From an uncultured Lachnospiraceae bacterium (lineage in GTDB: Bacteria; Bacillota; Clostridia; Lachnospirales; Lachnospiraceae), in contig CALWLH010000046.1 in the NCBI GenBank assembly GCA_944381475.1, positions 1 to 44,614 of the forward strand: DNA of 44,614 bases. The letters are read 5' to 3'. A program made the position numbers and the translations under genes. Every line of letters begins with the position of its first letter. Positions within the stretch are counted from its first letter, which is position 1. Positions 37,431 to 44,614 of this stretch are shown one piece after another. The notes under the pieces are model-generated. The model was not told the origin of the DNA, searched no databases, and saw nothing but the letters and a program-made list of their open reading frames with translations.

Positions 37431-38285
37431 TCAATTTAGCTGATCTCCTTTACACTGCCTCTCAGTCAGAAAATATGTTGCCCCCAAGAACAAGATTACT
37501 AAACCCAGGATATACCATACACATTGACCCCTATACCCAAGCACTGAGACATACTCCTCCATTCTCAATTCAATATAGGAGCCAAACAGCTCCTGGGAGA
37601 TAGCCACAAGCTTATCCTGTATCTGTGTTATGACAAAAAGGGGAAGAAGCAAAACCACAGCATACTGCTTCACGGAAAATGAAAGAGCATACACAAACAT
37701 ACTCATAATCCCACACAGGGCAGAAAAGAAAAACCCATAGAGCAGATTATAGAACTGGGGGTGATTGATAAAAAGCCATTTAAAGGGAATCCCCCTGGTA
37801 TATAAAGTTGTGCTCCAGGAATCCCCGCTGATATTCGCCATGTAATTATAAGTGAAGCCATGGATCAGTTCACTGTTAAATAATACCTGATTCAATCCTA
37901 TCTGGATAGCAAAGGGGATAAAAAACATAAAAAAGCTCCCCAAAAAGCATAAAAGCAGATTCTCATAATAATACCTGCGAACCCCCATGCGCATCTGCAG
38001 GCAATGGGTCATATTCCTCTTCCTCTCATTGACATAGGAAAAGGAAAAGGGCAGCAGCAGAATAAAAATATAGATATATCTAAGAATACCTCCAGGGATG
38101 GAGTTATCTGGGGCATATAAAATAAATGCGGCAGGGGCTGATGTTGTCAGTGTCTGATCCACCCCCATATTTCCTATGGACACCAAAATGGTCTGCGCCA
38201 GGCACAGACACAGCACGCAGAGCATCCCAACCCAAAAGCCGATACCCGTAAACATCAATTTAGAACGTTCCAGTATTTGTCTCAT
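37431..38285 (-). CDS. ABC cassette membrane subunit 1
   Basis: The 284 residues from the chosen start contain about six hydrophobic segments and an extracellular loop after the first one. The cytoplasmic stretch SYVNERKRNMTHCLQMRMG, rich in basic residues, could be the coupling region. I placed the start at 38285 because GGGGA lies 5 nt before that ATG; the frame is open to 38330. It probably forms a heterodimeric ABC-2-like permease with subunit 2. The substrate is unknown; the secreted-type protein gene just upstream is one candidate. Confidence 0.8.
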   Translation of the reverse strand: MRQILERSKLMFTGIGFWVGMLCVLCLCLAQTILVSIGNMGVDQTLTTSAPAAFILYAPDNSIPGGILRYIYIFILLLPFSFSYVNERKRNMTHCLQMRMGVRRYYYENLLLCFLGSFFMFFIPFAIQIGLNQVLFNSELIHGFTYNYMANISGDSWSTTLYTRGIPFKWLFINHPQFYNLLYGFFFSALCGIMSMFVYALSFSVKQYAVVLLLPLFVITQIQDKLVAISQELFGSYIELRMEEYVSVLGYRGQCVWYILGLVILFLGATYFLTERQCKGDQLN

Positions 38286-38349
38286 ATTTTTCCCCATTCT
38301 AAAAGCAGGAAATTGCCATATTATATGCAACTTCCTGCTATAATCATGA

Positions 38350-38766
38350 TTAGTGTGCTACCTCACAGTTTAATCCCTCACGGATATAAACGTAAGCGTC
38401 CTTGCTGCTGTTATTGCCATAATAATAAACGCCCACATTATTGGAGTAAACGGAAGCAGTAAAGATTTCAAAATACTGCATTTTAGGTATCTTGATCTTA
38501 ATCGTACTTCCACCCATAGAAGTCAGCATCCAGCTTCTGTACTGAGTATCTACTGTCCACATTGTATCAGAACTTCCTGTTAAATAGATTCTGATATAGT
38601 TGTATGAACTACTTGCATCGTTTCCATTATTTATTTTTGTGATATAAAATGATATACCATCCACAACCTCGTTATTAACTGTATCGGATGCAGTGTTTGA
38701 AAGTGTCTTGGGTACATAATGTCTATGAGTAGAGGTATTCAATGTGGAGCTTGCCAGTGCAGGCAT
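38350..38766 (-). CDS. Secreted-type small protein heading the ABC cassette, N-terminally truncated
   Basis: I do not recognise a family. The frame reads 138 residues rich in Ser, Asn, Thr and Tyr, with beta-strand-like alternation, for example YNYIRIYLTGSSD and NNVGVYYYGNNSS. The N-terminus MPALASSTLN looks like the end of a signal peptide with an ALA-Ser cleavage site, and in-frame codons before it add Ala-Ile-Ser-Thr-Val. An in-frame TAA stops the frame six codons further up, so the start and hydrophobic core of the signal peptide are missing. There is no ribosome binding site. A promoter-like pair at 38774-38802 would start the RNA at the first ATG or GTG. It is either a decayed gene or, less likely, a leaderless one. 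Confidence 0.6.
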   Translation of the reverse strand: MPALASSTLNTSTHRHYVPKTLSNTASDTVNNEVVDGISFYITKINNGNDASSSYNYIRIYLTGSSDTMWTVDTQYRSWMLTSMGGSTIKIKIPKMQYFEIFTASVYSNNVGVYYYGNNSSKDAYVYIREGLNCEVAH

Positions 38767-38773
38767 CACAGTG

Positions 38774-38802
38774 CTTATAGCTTATTTTTATACAAAGTTC
38801 AA
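38774..38802 (-). promoter_or_regulatory. Promoter for the ABC cassette
   Basis: Minus-strand TTGAAC and TATAAG with a 17-bp spacer. The predicted start of transcription (about 38767) coincides with the first possible start codons of the small protein gene. Confidence 0.55.
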
Positions 38803-38811
38803 TTATATGAT

Positions 38812-38842
38812 GCACGCTGGGGTTTATTTAACCCCAGCGTGC
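38812..38842. terminator. Perfect 13-bp hairpin downstream of pckA
   Basis: GCACGCTGGGGTT and AACCCCAGCGTGC form a 13-bp stem with a 5-nt loop, extended by GATG/CATC outside. It lies 60 nt past the pckA stop, so it probably ends that transcript, although there is no long T-run. The cassette promoter begins 10 bp further on. Confidence 0.65.
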
Positions 38843-38901
38843 GTCATCATTATATCCTTGAAGCATCTCCATGAATATGATATTTCTTGTGAATGTATTT
38901 T

Positions 38902-40506
38902 TCAGATCTGCGGTCCCGCAGCTACCAGCGCCTTTCCAGCCTCATTGCTCTCGTACTTCTTGAAGTTCTTTACGAAGCGGCTCGCCAGATCCTTTGCCTT
39001 CTCCTCCCACTGGGAAGCGTCCGCATAGGTGTCCCGGGGATCCAGAATGGCAGGATCTACGCCCGGCAGCTCTGTGGGGATCTCTACGTTAAAGTAAGGC
39101 AGCTTCTTGGTGGGTGCAGCCAGAATCGAACCGTCCAGAATAGCGTCGATGATACCGCGGGTATCCTTGATGGAGATACGCTTTCCGGTTCCGTTCCATC
39201 CGGTATTTACCAGGTAAGCCTTCGCGCCGCTCTCCTTCATTCTCTTCACAAGCTCCTCCGCATACTTGGTGGGATGCAGCTCCAGGAACGCCTGACCGAA
39301 GCAAGCGGAGAAGGTCGGCGTGGGCTCAGTGATTCCGCGCTCTGTTCCCGCAAGCTTCGCAGTAAAGCCAGACAGGAAGTAATACTCGGTCTGCTCCGGT
39401 GTCAAAACAGATACCGGCGGAAGTACGCCGAATGCGTCGGCGGACAGGAAGATCACATTCTTCGCTGCCGGGGCTGCAGATACTGGACGAACAATCTTCT
39501 CGATGTGGTCAATGGGATAGGATACACGGGTGTTCTCGGTTACGCTCTTGTCATCGAAATCAATCTTTCCGTTCTCATCCAAGGTCACATTCTCCAGAAG
39601 AGCGTTTCTCTTGATCGCATTGTAGATATCCGGCTCGGACTCCTTGTCCAGGTTGATAACCTTTGCATAGCAGCCGCCCTCGAAGTTGAATACTCCGTTG
39701 TCATCCCAGCCGTGCTCGTCGTCGCCGATCAGCAGACGCTTGGGGTCTGTGGAAAGGGTGGTCTTTCCTGTTCCGGAAAGTCCGAAGAAGATGGCGGTAT
39801 TCTCACCGTTCATATCTGTGTTTGCAGAGCAGTGCATGGATGCGATGCCCTTCAGCGGCAGATAGTAGTTCATCATGGAGAACATACCCTTCTTCATCTC
39901 TCCGCCGTACCAGGTGTTTAAGATCACCTGCTCCCGGCTTGTGATATTAAATACAACAGCGGTCTCAGAATTGAAGCCAAGCTCCTTGTAATTTTCTACC
40001 TTTGCCTTAGATGCATTGTATACAACGAAATCCGGCTCAAAGTTCTCCAGCTCCTCAGCTGTAGGCTTAATAAACATATTTGTAACAAAATGCGCCTGCC
40101 AAGCTACCTCCATAATGAAACGGATGGCCATGCGTGTATCCTTGTTGGCTCCGCAGAAAGCATCTACTACAAACAGTCTCTTATTGGACAGCTCCTTCTG
40201 AGCAATCTCCTTGACTGCATTCCATGCTTCCTGACTTGCCGGGTGGTTATCATTTTTATACTCGTCAGAAGTCCACCATACAGTGTCCTTAGAGTTCTCA
40301 TCCATGACGATGAACTTGTCCTTGGGTGAACGACCCGTATAGATACCGGTCATTACGTTTACTGCGCCGAGCTCACTGACCTGACCCTTTTCAAAGCCTT
40401 CCAGGCCGGGCTTGGTCTCTTCTTCAAACAGCAGCTCGTAAGAGGGATTGCGTACAATCTCTGTAGTTCCCGTGATACCATACTTGCTTAAATCAATTGT
40501 TTTCAT
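38902..40506 (-). CDS. pckA: Phosphoenolpyruvate carboxykinase (ATP)
   Basis: PckA interconverts oxaloacetate plus ATP with PEP, CO2 and ADP. In many anaerobes it runs toward oxaloacetate and yields ATP. The 534 residues are of normal length. Motifs seen are [14 protein letters not shown] near residue 53, [16 protein letters not shown] with the metal-binding lysine, [14 protein letters not shown], the kinase loop [12 protein letters not shown] near residue 242, the acidic [10 protein letters not shown], and [24 protein letters not shown] is the adenine-binding region. The ATG has AGAGG about 10 nt upstream and a strong promoter (40583-40611). Confidence 0.97.
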   Translation of the reverse strand: MKTIDLSKYGITGTTEIVRNPSYELLFEEETKPGLEGFEKGQVSELGAVNVMTGIYTGRSPKDKFIVMDENSKDTVWWTSDEYKNDNHPASQEAWNAVKEIAQKELSNKRLFVVDAFCGANKDTRMAIRFIMEVAWQAHFVTNMFIKPTAEELENFEPDFVVYNASKAKVENYKELGFNSETAVVFNITSREQVILNTWYGGEMKKGMFSMMNYYLPLKGIASMHCSANTDMNGENTAIFFGLSGTGKTTLSTDPKRLLIGDDEHGWDDNGVFNFEGGCYAKVINLDKESEPDIYNAIKRNALLENVTLDENGKIDFDDKSVTENTRVSYPIDHIEKIVRPVSAAPAAKNVIFLSADAFGVLPPVSVLTPEQTEYYFLSGFTAKLAGTERGITEPTPTFSACFGQAFLELHPTKYAEELVKRMKESGAKAYLVNTGWNGTGKRISIKDTRGIIDAILDGSILAAPTKKLPYFNVEIPTELPGVDPAILDPRDTYADASQWEEKAKDLASRFVKNFKKYESNEAGKALVAAGPQI

Positions 40507-40582
40507 GTTTCACTAGACCTCTTTCTTTCCATAGTATAAATATGTGCGTCAGGCCAGCGGCCTTTTTTGCCCCATGCCCTGT

Positions 40583-40611
40583 ATTATCCCATCTTGTGAA
40601 AAAAAAGTCAA
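40583..40611 (-). promoter_or_regulatory. Sigma-A promoter for pckA
   Basis: Minus-strand TTGACT and GATAAT with a 17-bp T-rich spacer. The leader of about 70 nt contains a small GGCC/GGCC hairpin. Confidence 0.78.
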
Positions 40612-40751
40612 GCTTACAAATATTAAAAAACTAAAAACAGTATTCAATTTTCGCCCCGGAGGCGCTCTCCAAACAGCCGGGACAGCTGACGAACCGGAAG
40701 GAAAAGGAGAATTTTTTGCGCCGGCTGGGACGGATGAAAAATAACCGTTTC

Positions 40752-41450
40752 TTACGCCAGGCCGGAAATCTCATCAATGGGGAGGGAGAGAATCACTCCG
40801 TGAGCCGGGGATTTCAATCCCCACTCCTTATTGATGGCCTCCATAATCGCTTTCTTATTTTCTTTGCTGGCAAAGATCACCACGATCTCCTGCTCTTCCT
40901 GCAATGCCGCTCCCATAAACTTTAAGGATTCTTCCGTATCCCTGCGGTTGCACCGAAGCACTGTACCGCCTCTGGCGCCGGCCCCCCGGGCGGTTTCCAT
41001 CACCACCTCGCTGTATCCCTGGTTCACTGCGGCAAGAACCATACTATATGCGGCTCCTTCTTTCATAGACTGCTCCTCTCCCTTCGATTGTTCCTGAAAC
41101 TCGTTTCTGTACTCCTCTTCCAGCATTCTCATGACCCTTCCCTGAAGACCGGTTGCAGGGATGGTGGCCACAATTCCTGCCCCTCTTTCCCTGATGCGCA
41201 TTTTTTCCTCTATTTCCTTAAACAGCGCATGAACTTTAAATTGCGGCACAAGACAAACCGTGACAACTCTGCTGGTACCGCTCAGTCCGCAGATATCAAG
41301 CCATTCGGCCTTGGCTGTTCCCTGCCCCCTAAGCCGATAACGCAGGGGGAAATGGAACTGATCAAGAAGCGCCGAGAATTTCTTTTCCGTAGCTGTGTCG
41401 GTGATGGCAATCATAATCTGCGGCGCAAATCCTTTTTTTTCATCCAACAT
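40752..41450 (-). CDS. PII-like regulatory protein linked to DUF1538 transporter
   Basis: The 232 residues read as two PII-like (GlnB-fold) units. The second half (about 125-232) is the clearer one: MVLAAVNQGYSEVVMETARGAGARGGTVLRC matches the T-loop-flanking segment GARGGTVLH of PII-like proteins, and SKENKKAIMEAINKEWG matches the C-terminal part. The first half (about 8-115) has the same strand-helix order but weaker motifs. The classical uridylylated T-loop tyrosine is not evident. The gene starts 2 nt after the DUF1538 gene, so it is translated with it. By analogy with PII proteins that control transporters, it probably senses a nucleotide or anion and gates the DUF1538 protein. Confidence 0.82.
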   Translation of the reverse strand: MLDEKKGFAPQIMIAITDTATEKKFSALLDQFHFPLRYRLRGQGTAKAEWLDICGLSGTSRVVTVCLVPQFKVHALFKEIEEKMRIRERGAGIVATIPATGLQGRVMRMLEEEYRNEFQEQSKGEEQSMKEGAAYSMVLAAVNQGYSEVVMETARGAGARGGTVLRCNRRDTEESLKFMGAALQEEQEIVVIFASKENKKAIMEAINKEWGLKSPAHGVILSLPIDEISGLA

Positions 41451-41452
41451 TT

Positions 41453-42979
41453 CTACACCTCCTCCAGATCGATTATGCTGTCATCGTCATAGGCCATGGG
41501 TGCCTCCGCGGTCCTCTTTGCCTTGTGAAGCTTATGAACATAGATGATGCCATTGATCTGAATGGCAATCAGTGGAGCCAGGGCAACGAGAGCCACTACG
41601 CCGAAGGCGTCTGTGATCACATTGCCTCCCACTGCTATACAGCTTCCAATTGCCAATGGAAGCAGGAAGGTGGAGGTCATGGGACCGCTGGCCACACCGC
41701 CGGAATCAAAGGCAATACCCACGAAGATACTGGGAACAAATTTTGTCATGACCAGTGCGGCAATGTATCCCGGGATAATGATCCAGTAGATATTCAGTCC
41801 TGTCAAAACCCGGAGCATCGCCAGCCCCACCGCACAGGATACACCGATGGACAGGCAGAGGTTGATGGATTTCCCGGAAATCATACCATTGGTGATATCC
41901 TCCACCTGGTTATTCAGCACCTGGACAGCGGGCTCCGCCTTTACAATGTAATAACCAATTAACATTCCAATGGGAATCAGAAGCCATTTCAAGCTGCTGC
42001 CGGCAATTTCGCCTCCCAGCAGATTACCCACAGGAGCAAATCCCACATTCACCCCTGTTAAAAACATAATCAGGCCCACAATGGTGTATACAAATCCCAC
42101 AGCCATTCTCAAAAGCTGGTGTCTGTTGTATTTCCGGGCCAGCAGCTGAAACAGCACAAATACCGCCAGTACCGGAAGCATGGACATGACCACTTCCCTC
42201 GTATAGGTGGGCAGCTCCTTCAGGAATATGTCCACCACATCCCTTGTGGTGGATACCTGGGGCACCAGCGCCTCACTGTAGACCGCATCCGTGGGATGAT
42301 AGAAAATACCGAGCAGCATTACCATCAGGATGGGACCGATGCTGCATAGGGCAACCAGACCAAAGCTGTCGCTTGCCCCGTCCTTATCGGTTCTGGAGGA
42401 GGACAGACCAACACCCAGAGCCATGATAAAGGGCACGGTCATGGGCCCCGTGGTCACACCTCCTGCGTCAAAGGCAACCGCCACAAAATCATCCGGCGCA
42501 ATAAATGAAAGCAGGAATAAAAGGATATAGAATCCCAACAGCAGCACGGAAAGTCTAATCTTAAAGAGAATTCTTAGAACCGCGATAACGGTGAAGATAC
42601 CCACTCCCACCGCCACGCTCCATATGATGGCGCTGTTGGGGATGGAGGCCACCTGATTGGCCAGCACCTGTAAATCCGGCTCGGCTATGGTGATAAAGGT
42701 TCCCATGAAAAAGCTGACAACAATAATCAGCGCCAGATTCCTAGACTTAAACAACTGACCGCCCACACCCTGTCCCAGGGACGTCATGGACATTTCCGCT
42801 CCCAGCTGAAAGAAGCCCATTCCCACAATCAGCAGAAGAGCGCCCGCCAGAAAAACAAGCAGGGTACCCGTTTCCATGGGGACGAGAAAAATACTTAAAA
42901 CCAGCACAATACAGGTGATCGGTAAAACAGAAGCCAGAGACTCCCTTATCTTTTCCTTCAGTTTTTCATTCAATGGCAT
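41453..42979 (-). CDS. DUF1538-family membrane transporter (two DUF1538 repeats)
   Basis: The 508-residue membrane protein has about twelve hydrophobic segments arranged as two homologous halves. Corresponding blocks are FDAGGVTTGPMTVPFIMALGVGLS near residue 170 and FDSGGVASGPMTSTFLLPLAIG near residue 425; TFITIAEPDLQVLANQV near residue 95 matches IVKAEPAVQVLNNQV near residue 345. This internal duplication defines the single-chain DUF1538 form. A two-protein DUF1538 Na+(Li+,K+)/H+ antiporter, UmpAB, has been reported from Halomonas as I recall, so cation/proton exchange is the best guess. The PII-like partner directly downstream suggests gating by a metabolic signal. GGAGAG precedes the ATG by 1-2 nt. 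Confidence 0.88.
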   Translation of the reverse strand: MPLNEKLKEKIRESLASVLPITCIVLVLSIFLVPMETGTLLVFLAGALLLIVGMGFFQLGAEMSMTSLGQGVGGQLFKSRNLALIIVVSFFMGTFITIAEPDLQVLANQVASIPNSAIIWSVAVGVGIFTVIAVLRILFKIRLSVLLLGFYILLFLLSFIAPDDFVAVAFDAGGVTTGPMTVPFIMALGVGLSSSRTDKDGASDSFGLVALCSIGPILMVMLLGIFYHPTDAVYSEALVPQVSTTRDVVDIFLKELPTYTREVVMSMLPVLAVFVLFQLLARKYNRHQLLRMAVGFVYTIVGLIMFLTGVNVGFAPVGNLLGGEIAGSSLKWLLIPIGMLIGYYIVKAEPAVQVLNNQVEDITNGMISGKSINLCLSIGVSCAVGLAMLRVLTGLNIYWIIIPGYIAALVMTKFVPSIFVGIAFDSGGVASGPMTSTFLLPLAIGSCIAVGGNVITDAFGVVALVALAPLIAIQINGIIYVHKLHKAKRTAEAPMAYDDDSIIDLEEV

Positions 42980-43222
42980 CTCTCCTTTTCGTCTGAGCAG
43001 TTCCAGATGTCCGGAACTAAATTAAGCCTTCCATTGGCCCAGGCTTCCATATCGAATGCCCTGGCCCGCAGCCAGAAACCCGCGGAAATACGCAGCTTTT
43101 TCCTACATTCTACTGCCCCTTCCCATCAATTATTCTCATTATAAAATTCAAAATTTCTCGTGTATTTTCTCTACTTTCCAGTATTTACGGGCTTTCCAGC
43201 CCATCAACATCTATGTAATTTG
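42980..43222 (-). promoter_or_regulatory. Leader and upstream region of the DUF1538 operon
   Basis: A TATAAT on the minus strand (43143-43138) without a good -35 gives a leader of about 150 nt. The leader is GC-rich next to its AT-rich upstream flank and can form imperfect hairpins: GGGCCAGG with CCTGGGCC, and GTTCC with GGAAC near the start. No gene is visible in it. It could be a plain UTR or a regulatory RNA. Confidence 0.4.
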
Positions 43223-43272
43223 CACTTTTCCCTTATTTTTTCCCTTGCGAGGAAGCTATAAGGGAAAAAGTG
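43223..43272. other. Inverted/direct repeat cluster at the integrase end of the mobile element
   Basis: Arms CACTTTTCCCTTAT (43223-43236) and ATAAGGGAAAAAGTG (43258-43272) are complementary except for one extra A. The core TTTTCCCTT occurs twice as a direct repeat 12 bp apart (43226-43234, 43238-43246) and once inverted (43260-43268), immediately past the integrase stop codon. It may be the integrase terminator, integrase-binding sites, or both. Confidence 0.5.
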
Positions 43273-43283
43273 TTGTTTTCGTT

Positions 43284-44582
43284 TTAATCGTTCCCTACTA
43301 CCTTATCAAGAAGCCTTGCTGAATTCTTCTTGGCTTCCCTTGTAGCGTGGGCGTAAATATTCATTGTGGTACTTACTGCGGAATGTCCCAAGAGCTCCTG
43401 CACATCCTTCGGTGGTGCTCCGTTTGCCAACAGATTGCTTGTGTAAGTGTGTCGTAATGAGTGGAAGTGGAAGTTTTCAAATCCTTTCAGGTGTTTTCTG
43501 ATTGACCTGCACATCCAGTCCAGTGCTTCCCTTCCTAAGTACATTCCGTCCTGTCTGACACACACCAGTGAAATTTCTGTGTAGTCCTCCGGCACTTCCT
43601 GCGTTCCGTCCAATGAATACAGTTCGTAGTAAACTCTGTTCTTTTCTCTGACTTCTTTGTAGTAATTTCTCTGATAAAGTTGTCCGTACTGAAAGCGTTG
43701 TTTGTGCTGTTCCTTTTTTGCCTTTCGCAAGATTTCAGCGAGGGTATCGCCAAAATCCACGATTCTGACTTTTTTACGCTTGGTAGGTCCAAGCTCCAGC
43801 TTATGCCTTGCATTGTTCCTACTTAAGCTCCTACGCACCGTCAGATACTGTTCCTCTAAGTTAATGTCATCCCAAGATAATCCGGTCACTTCCCCAATTC
43901 GCAGACCTGCATAATATGCTATCTGCACTGCCAGCAGTGAGGAGCTTTTCTTTTTGATAAGATAGGCTACGATTTCATTGTACTGCTGGTGGGTAATGGT
44001 CTTTTCCTGTGAAAAATCTTCATTCTCCGTAGCGAACAAATCCACTTCCTGCGTCGGTCTTCTGATTACTACATACTGCATAGGATTGAAACTGATATAC
44101 TGCTTTGGAAACACCGCATACCGGAAAGCCCTCTGTAACACTGCTGAAAAAGAATGGATACGGTCTATGCTTAGCGGTTTTGCTTCCGTACCATCGGGAG
44201 CCGTTCCACCGAAGCTTAAATAATCCATATACTCCTGCATGTGTTCACTTGTGACTGTCCGAAGCTTTCTTTTGCTTAAAGGGTGTCTTTTCATAATCTT
44301 CACTACCCCAAGATAAAGGGTTACAGTGTTATTACTAAGGGAACTGACTTTCAGCTCCTCATCCACCCACACATCCAAAAGCTCTCCCAGTGTGATGTTC
44401 TCTGTTTTGGCTACGATTTTCTTACTTTCGTATTCCTCCATAGCCTTACGGAGCAGTTTTTCCGTTTCTGACTTACTTTCTGTCCCCACGCATTCCTTCT
44501 GAACCAAGTTACCACTGGCATCCTCCACATAATAGCGGTAATACCATTTCTTGCCTTTTTTCCTTACAGAACCTTTTGCCAT
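43284..44582 (-). CDS. Tyrosine recombinase / site-specific integrase of an integrative element
   Basis: The 432-residue integrase (ATG at 44582, AAAGGAG 8 nt upstream) has an N-terminal arm-type DNA-binding domain (GSVRKKGKKWYYRYYVEDASG), a helical core-binding domain (about 70-170) and the catalytic domain. The catalytic residues are visible: Arg in YYAGLRIGEVTG, His-x-x-Arg in FHSLRHTYTSN, His in LLGHSAVST and the nucleophile Tyr in MNIYAHATREAKK. It resembles integrases of Tn916-like conjugative elements and Siphoviridae-type prophages. The region is visibly more AT-rich than its neighbours. The stop codon is next to the chromosomal DUF1538 operon, so the element extends rightward past the window; excisionase and cargo are not seen. 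Confidence 0.93.
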   Translation of the reverse strand: MAKGSVRKKGKKWYYRYYVEDASGNLVQKECVGTESKSETEKLLRKAMEEYESKKIVAKTENITLGELLDVWVDEELKVSSLSNNTVTLYLGVVKIMKRHPLSKRKLRTVTSEHMQEYMDYLSFGGTAPDGTEAKPLSIDRIHSFSAVLQRAFRYAVFPKQYISFNPMQYVVIRRPTQEVDLFATENEDFSQEKTITHQQYNEIVAYLIKKKSSSLLAVQIAYYAGLRIGEVTGLSWDDINLEEQYLTVRRSLSRNNARHKLELGPTKRKKVRIVDFGDTLAEILRKAKKEQHKQRFQYGQLYQRNYYKEVREKNRVYYELYSLDGTQEVPEDYTEISLVCVRQDGMYLGREALDWMCRSIRKHLKGFENFHFHSLRHTYTSNLLANGAPPKDVQELLGHSAVSTTMNIYAHATREAKKNSARLLDKVVGND

Positions 44583-44614
44583 AATCGTTTCTCCTTTCGA
44601 TATCGACAATCGGA

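Noticed and set aside
38893-39921. 342-codon plus-strand frame opposite pckA
   Set aside because: It is antisense to an unmistakable PEP carboxykinase and has no family features.
1-44614. CRISPR array, tRNA or rRNA gene
   Set aside because: I saw no evenly spaced direct repeats of the right size, no cloverleaf-like stretch and no conserved rRNA segment in the intergenic regions.

Overview
The window looks like a chromosomal segment of an anaerobic gut-type Firmicute, most probably a Lachnospiraceae (Clostridium cluster XIVa) member. The basis is protein style: a two-ASKHA-domain CoA-enzyme activase, a DUF1538/PII pair, a bacterial SUV3-like helicase, an Rpn-family nuclease and class II GalT. 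Consensus sigma-A promoters and AGGAGG-like ribosome binding sites fit a Firmicute. This assignment is inference; no rRNA or tRNA gene is visible.

Layout. 1-3 kb: 5' part of galT (minus; its C-terminus lies outside the window), an AT-rich gap and an Rpn-family nuclease, followed at its stop codon by a structured intergenic repeat. 3-9.2 kb: glutamate synthase genes gltD and gltB (minus); gltB carries an in-frame amber codon and a leader with an intrinsic terminator. 9.4-13 kb: ackA, a TPR protein and an LCP cell-wall ligase. 13-19.6 kb: queH, rpoD, a prepilin peptidase, a UvrD-type helicase and gltX. 19.7-21.6 kb: an uncharacterised membrane-anchored protein. 21.9-26.9 kb: a group II intron remnant, then a promoter and structured leader ahead of a 1428-residue CoA-enzyme activase and a small partner ORF. 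26.9-34 kb: a GT-C-like membrane protein, pyruvate kinase, a SUV3-like helicase, an M29 aminopeptidase and a small membrane protein. 34.2-35 kb: an orphan HPr-kinase-like protein. 35-38.8 kb: a five-gene cassette (secreted-type small protein, two membrane subunits, ABC ATPase, anchored extracellular protein) with a second, inverted copy of the repeat at its end. 38.9-43 kb: pckA and a DUF1538 transporter with a PII-like partner. 43.2-44.6 kb: the integrase end of a mobile element that continues beyond the window.

Function. Much of the window is central metabolism: galactose entry (galT), pyruvate kinase, PEP carboxykinase, acetate kinase and ammonium assimilation (gltBD). The least described parts are the activase leader RNA, the stop-codon-abutting repeat, the ABC/secreted-protein cassette and the DUF1538-PII unit. 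All promoter, terminator and RNA-structure calls were made by eye, without energy calculations or database searches.
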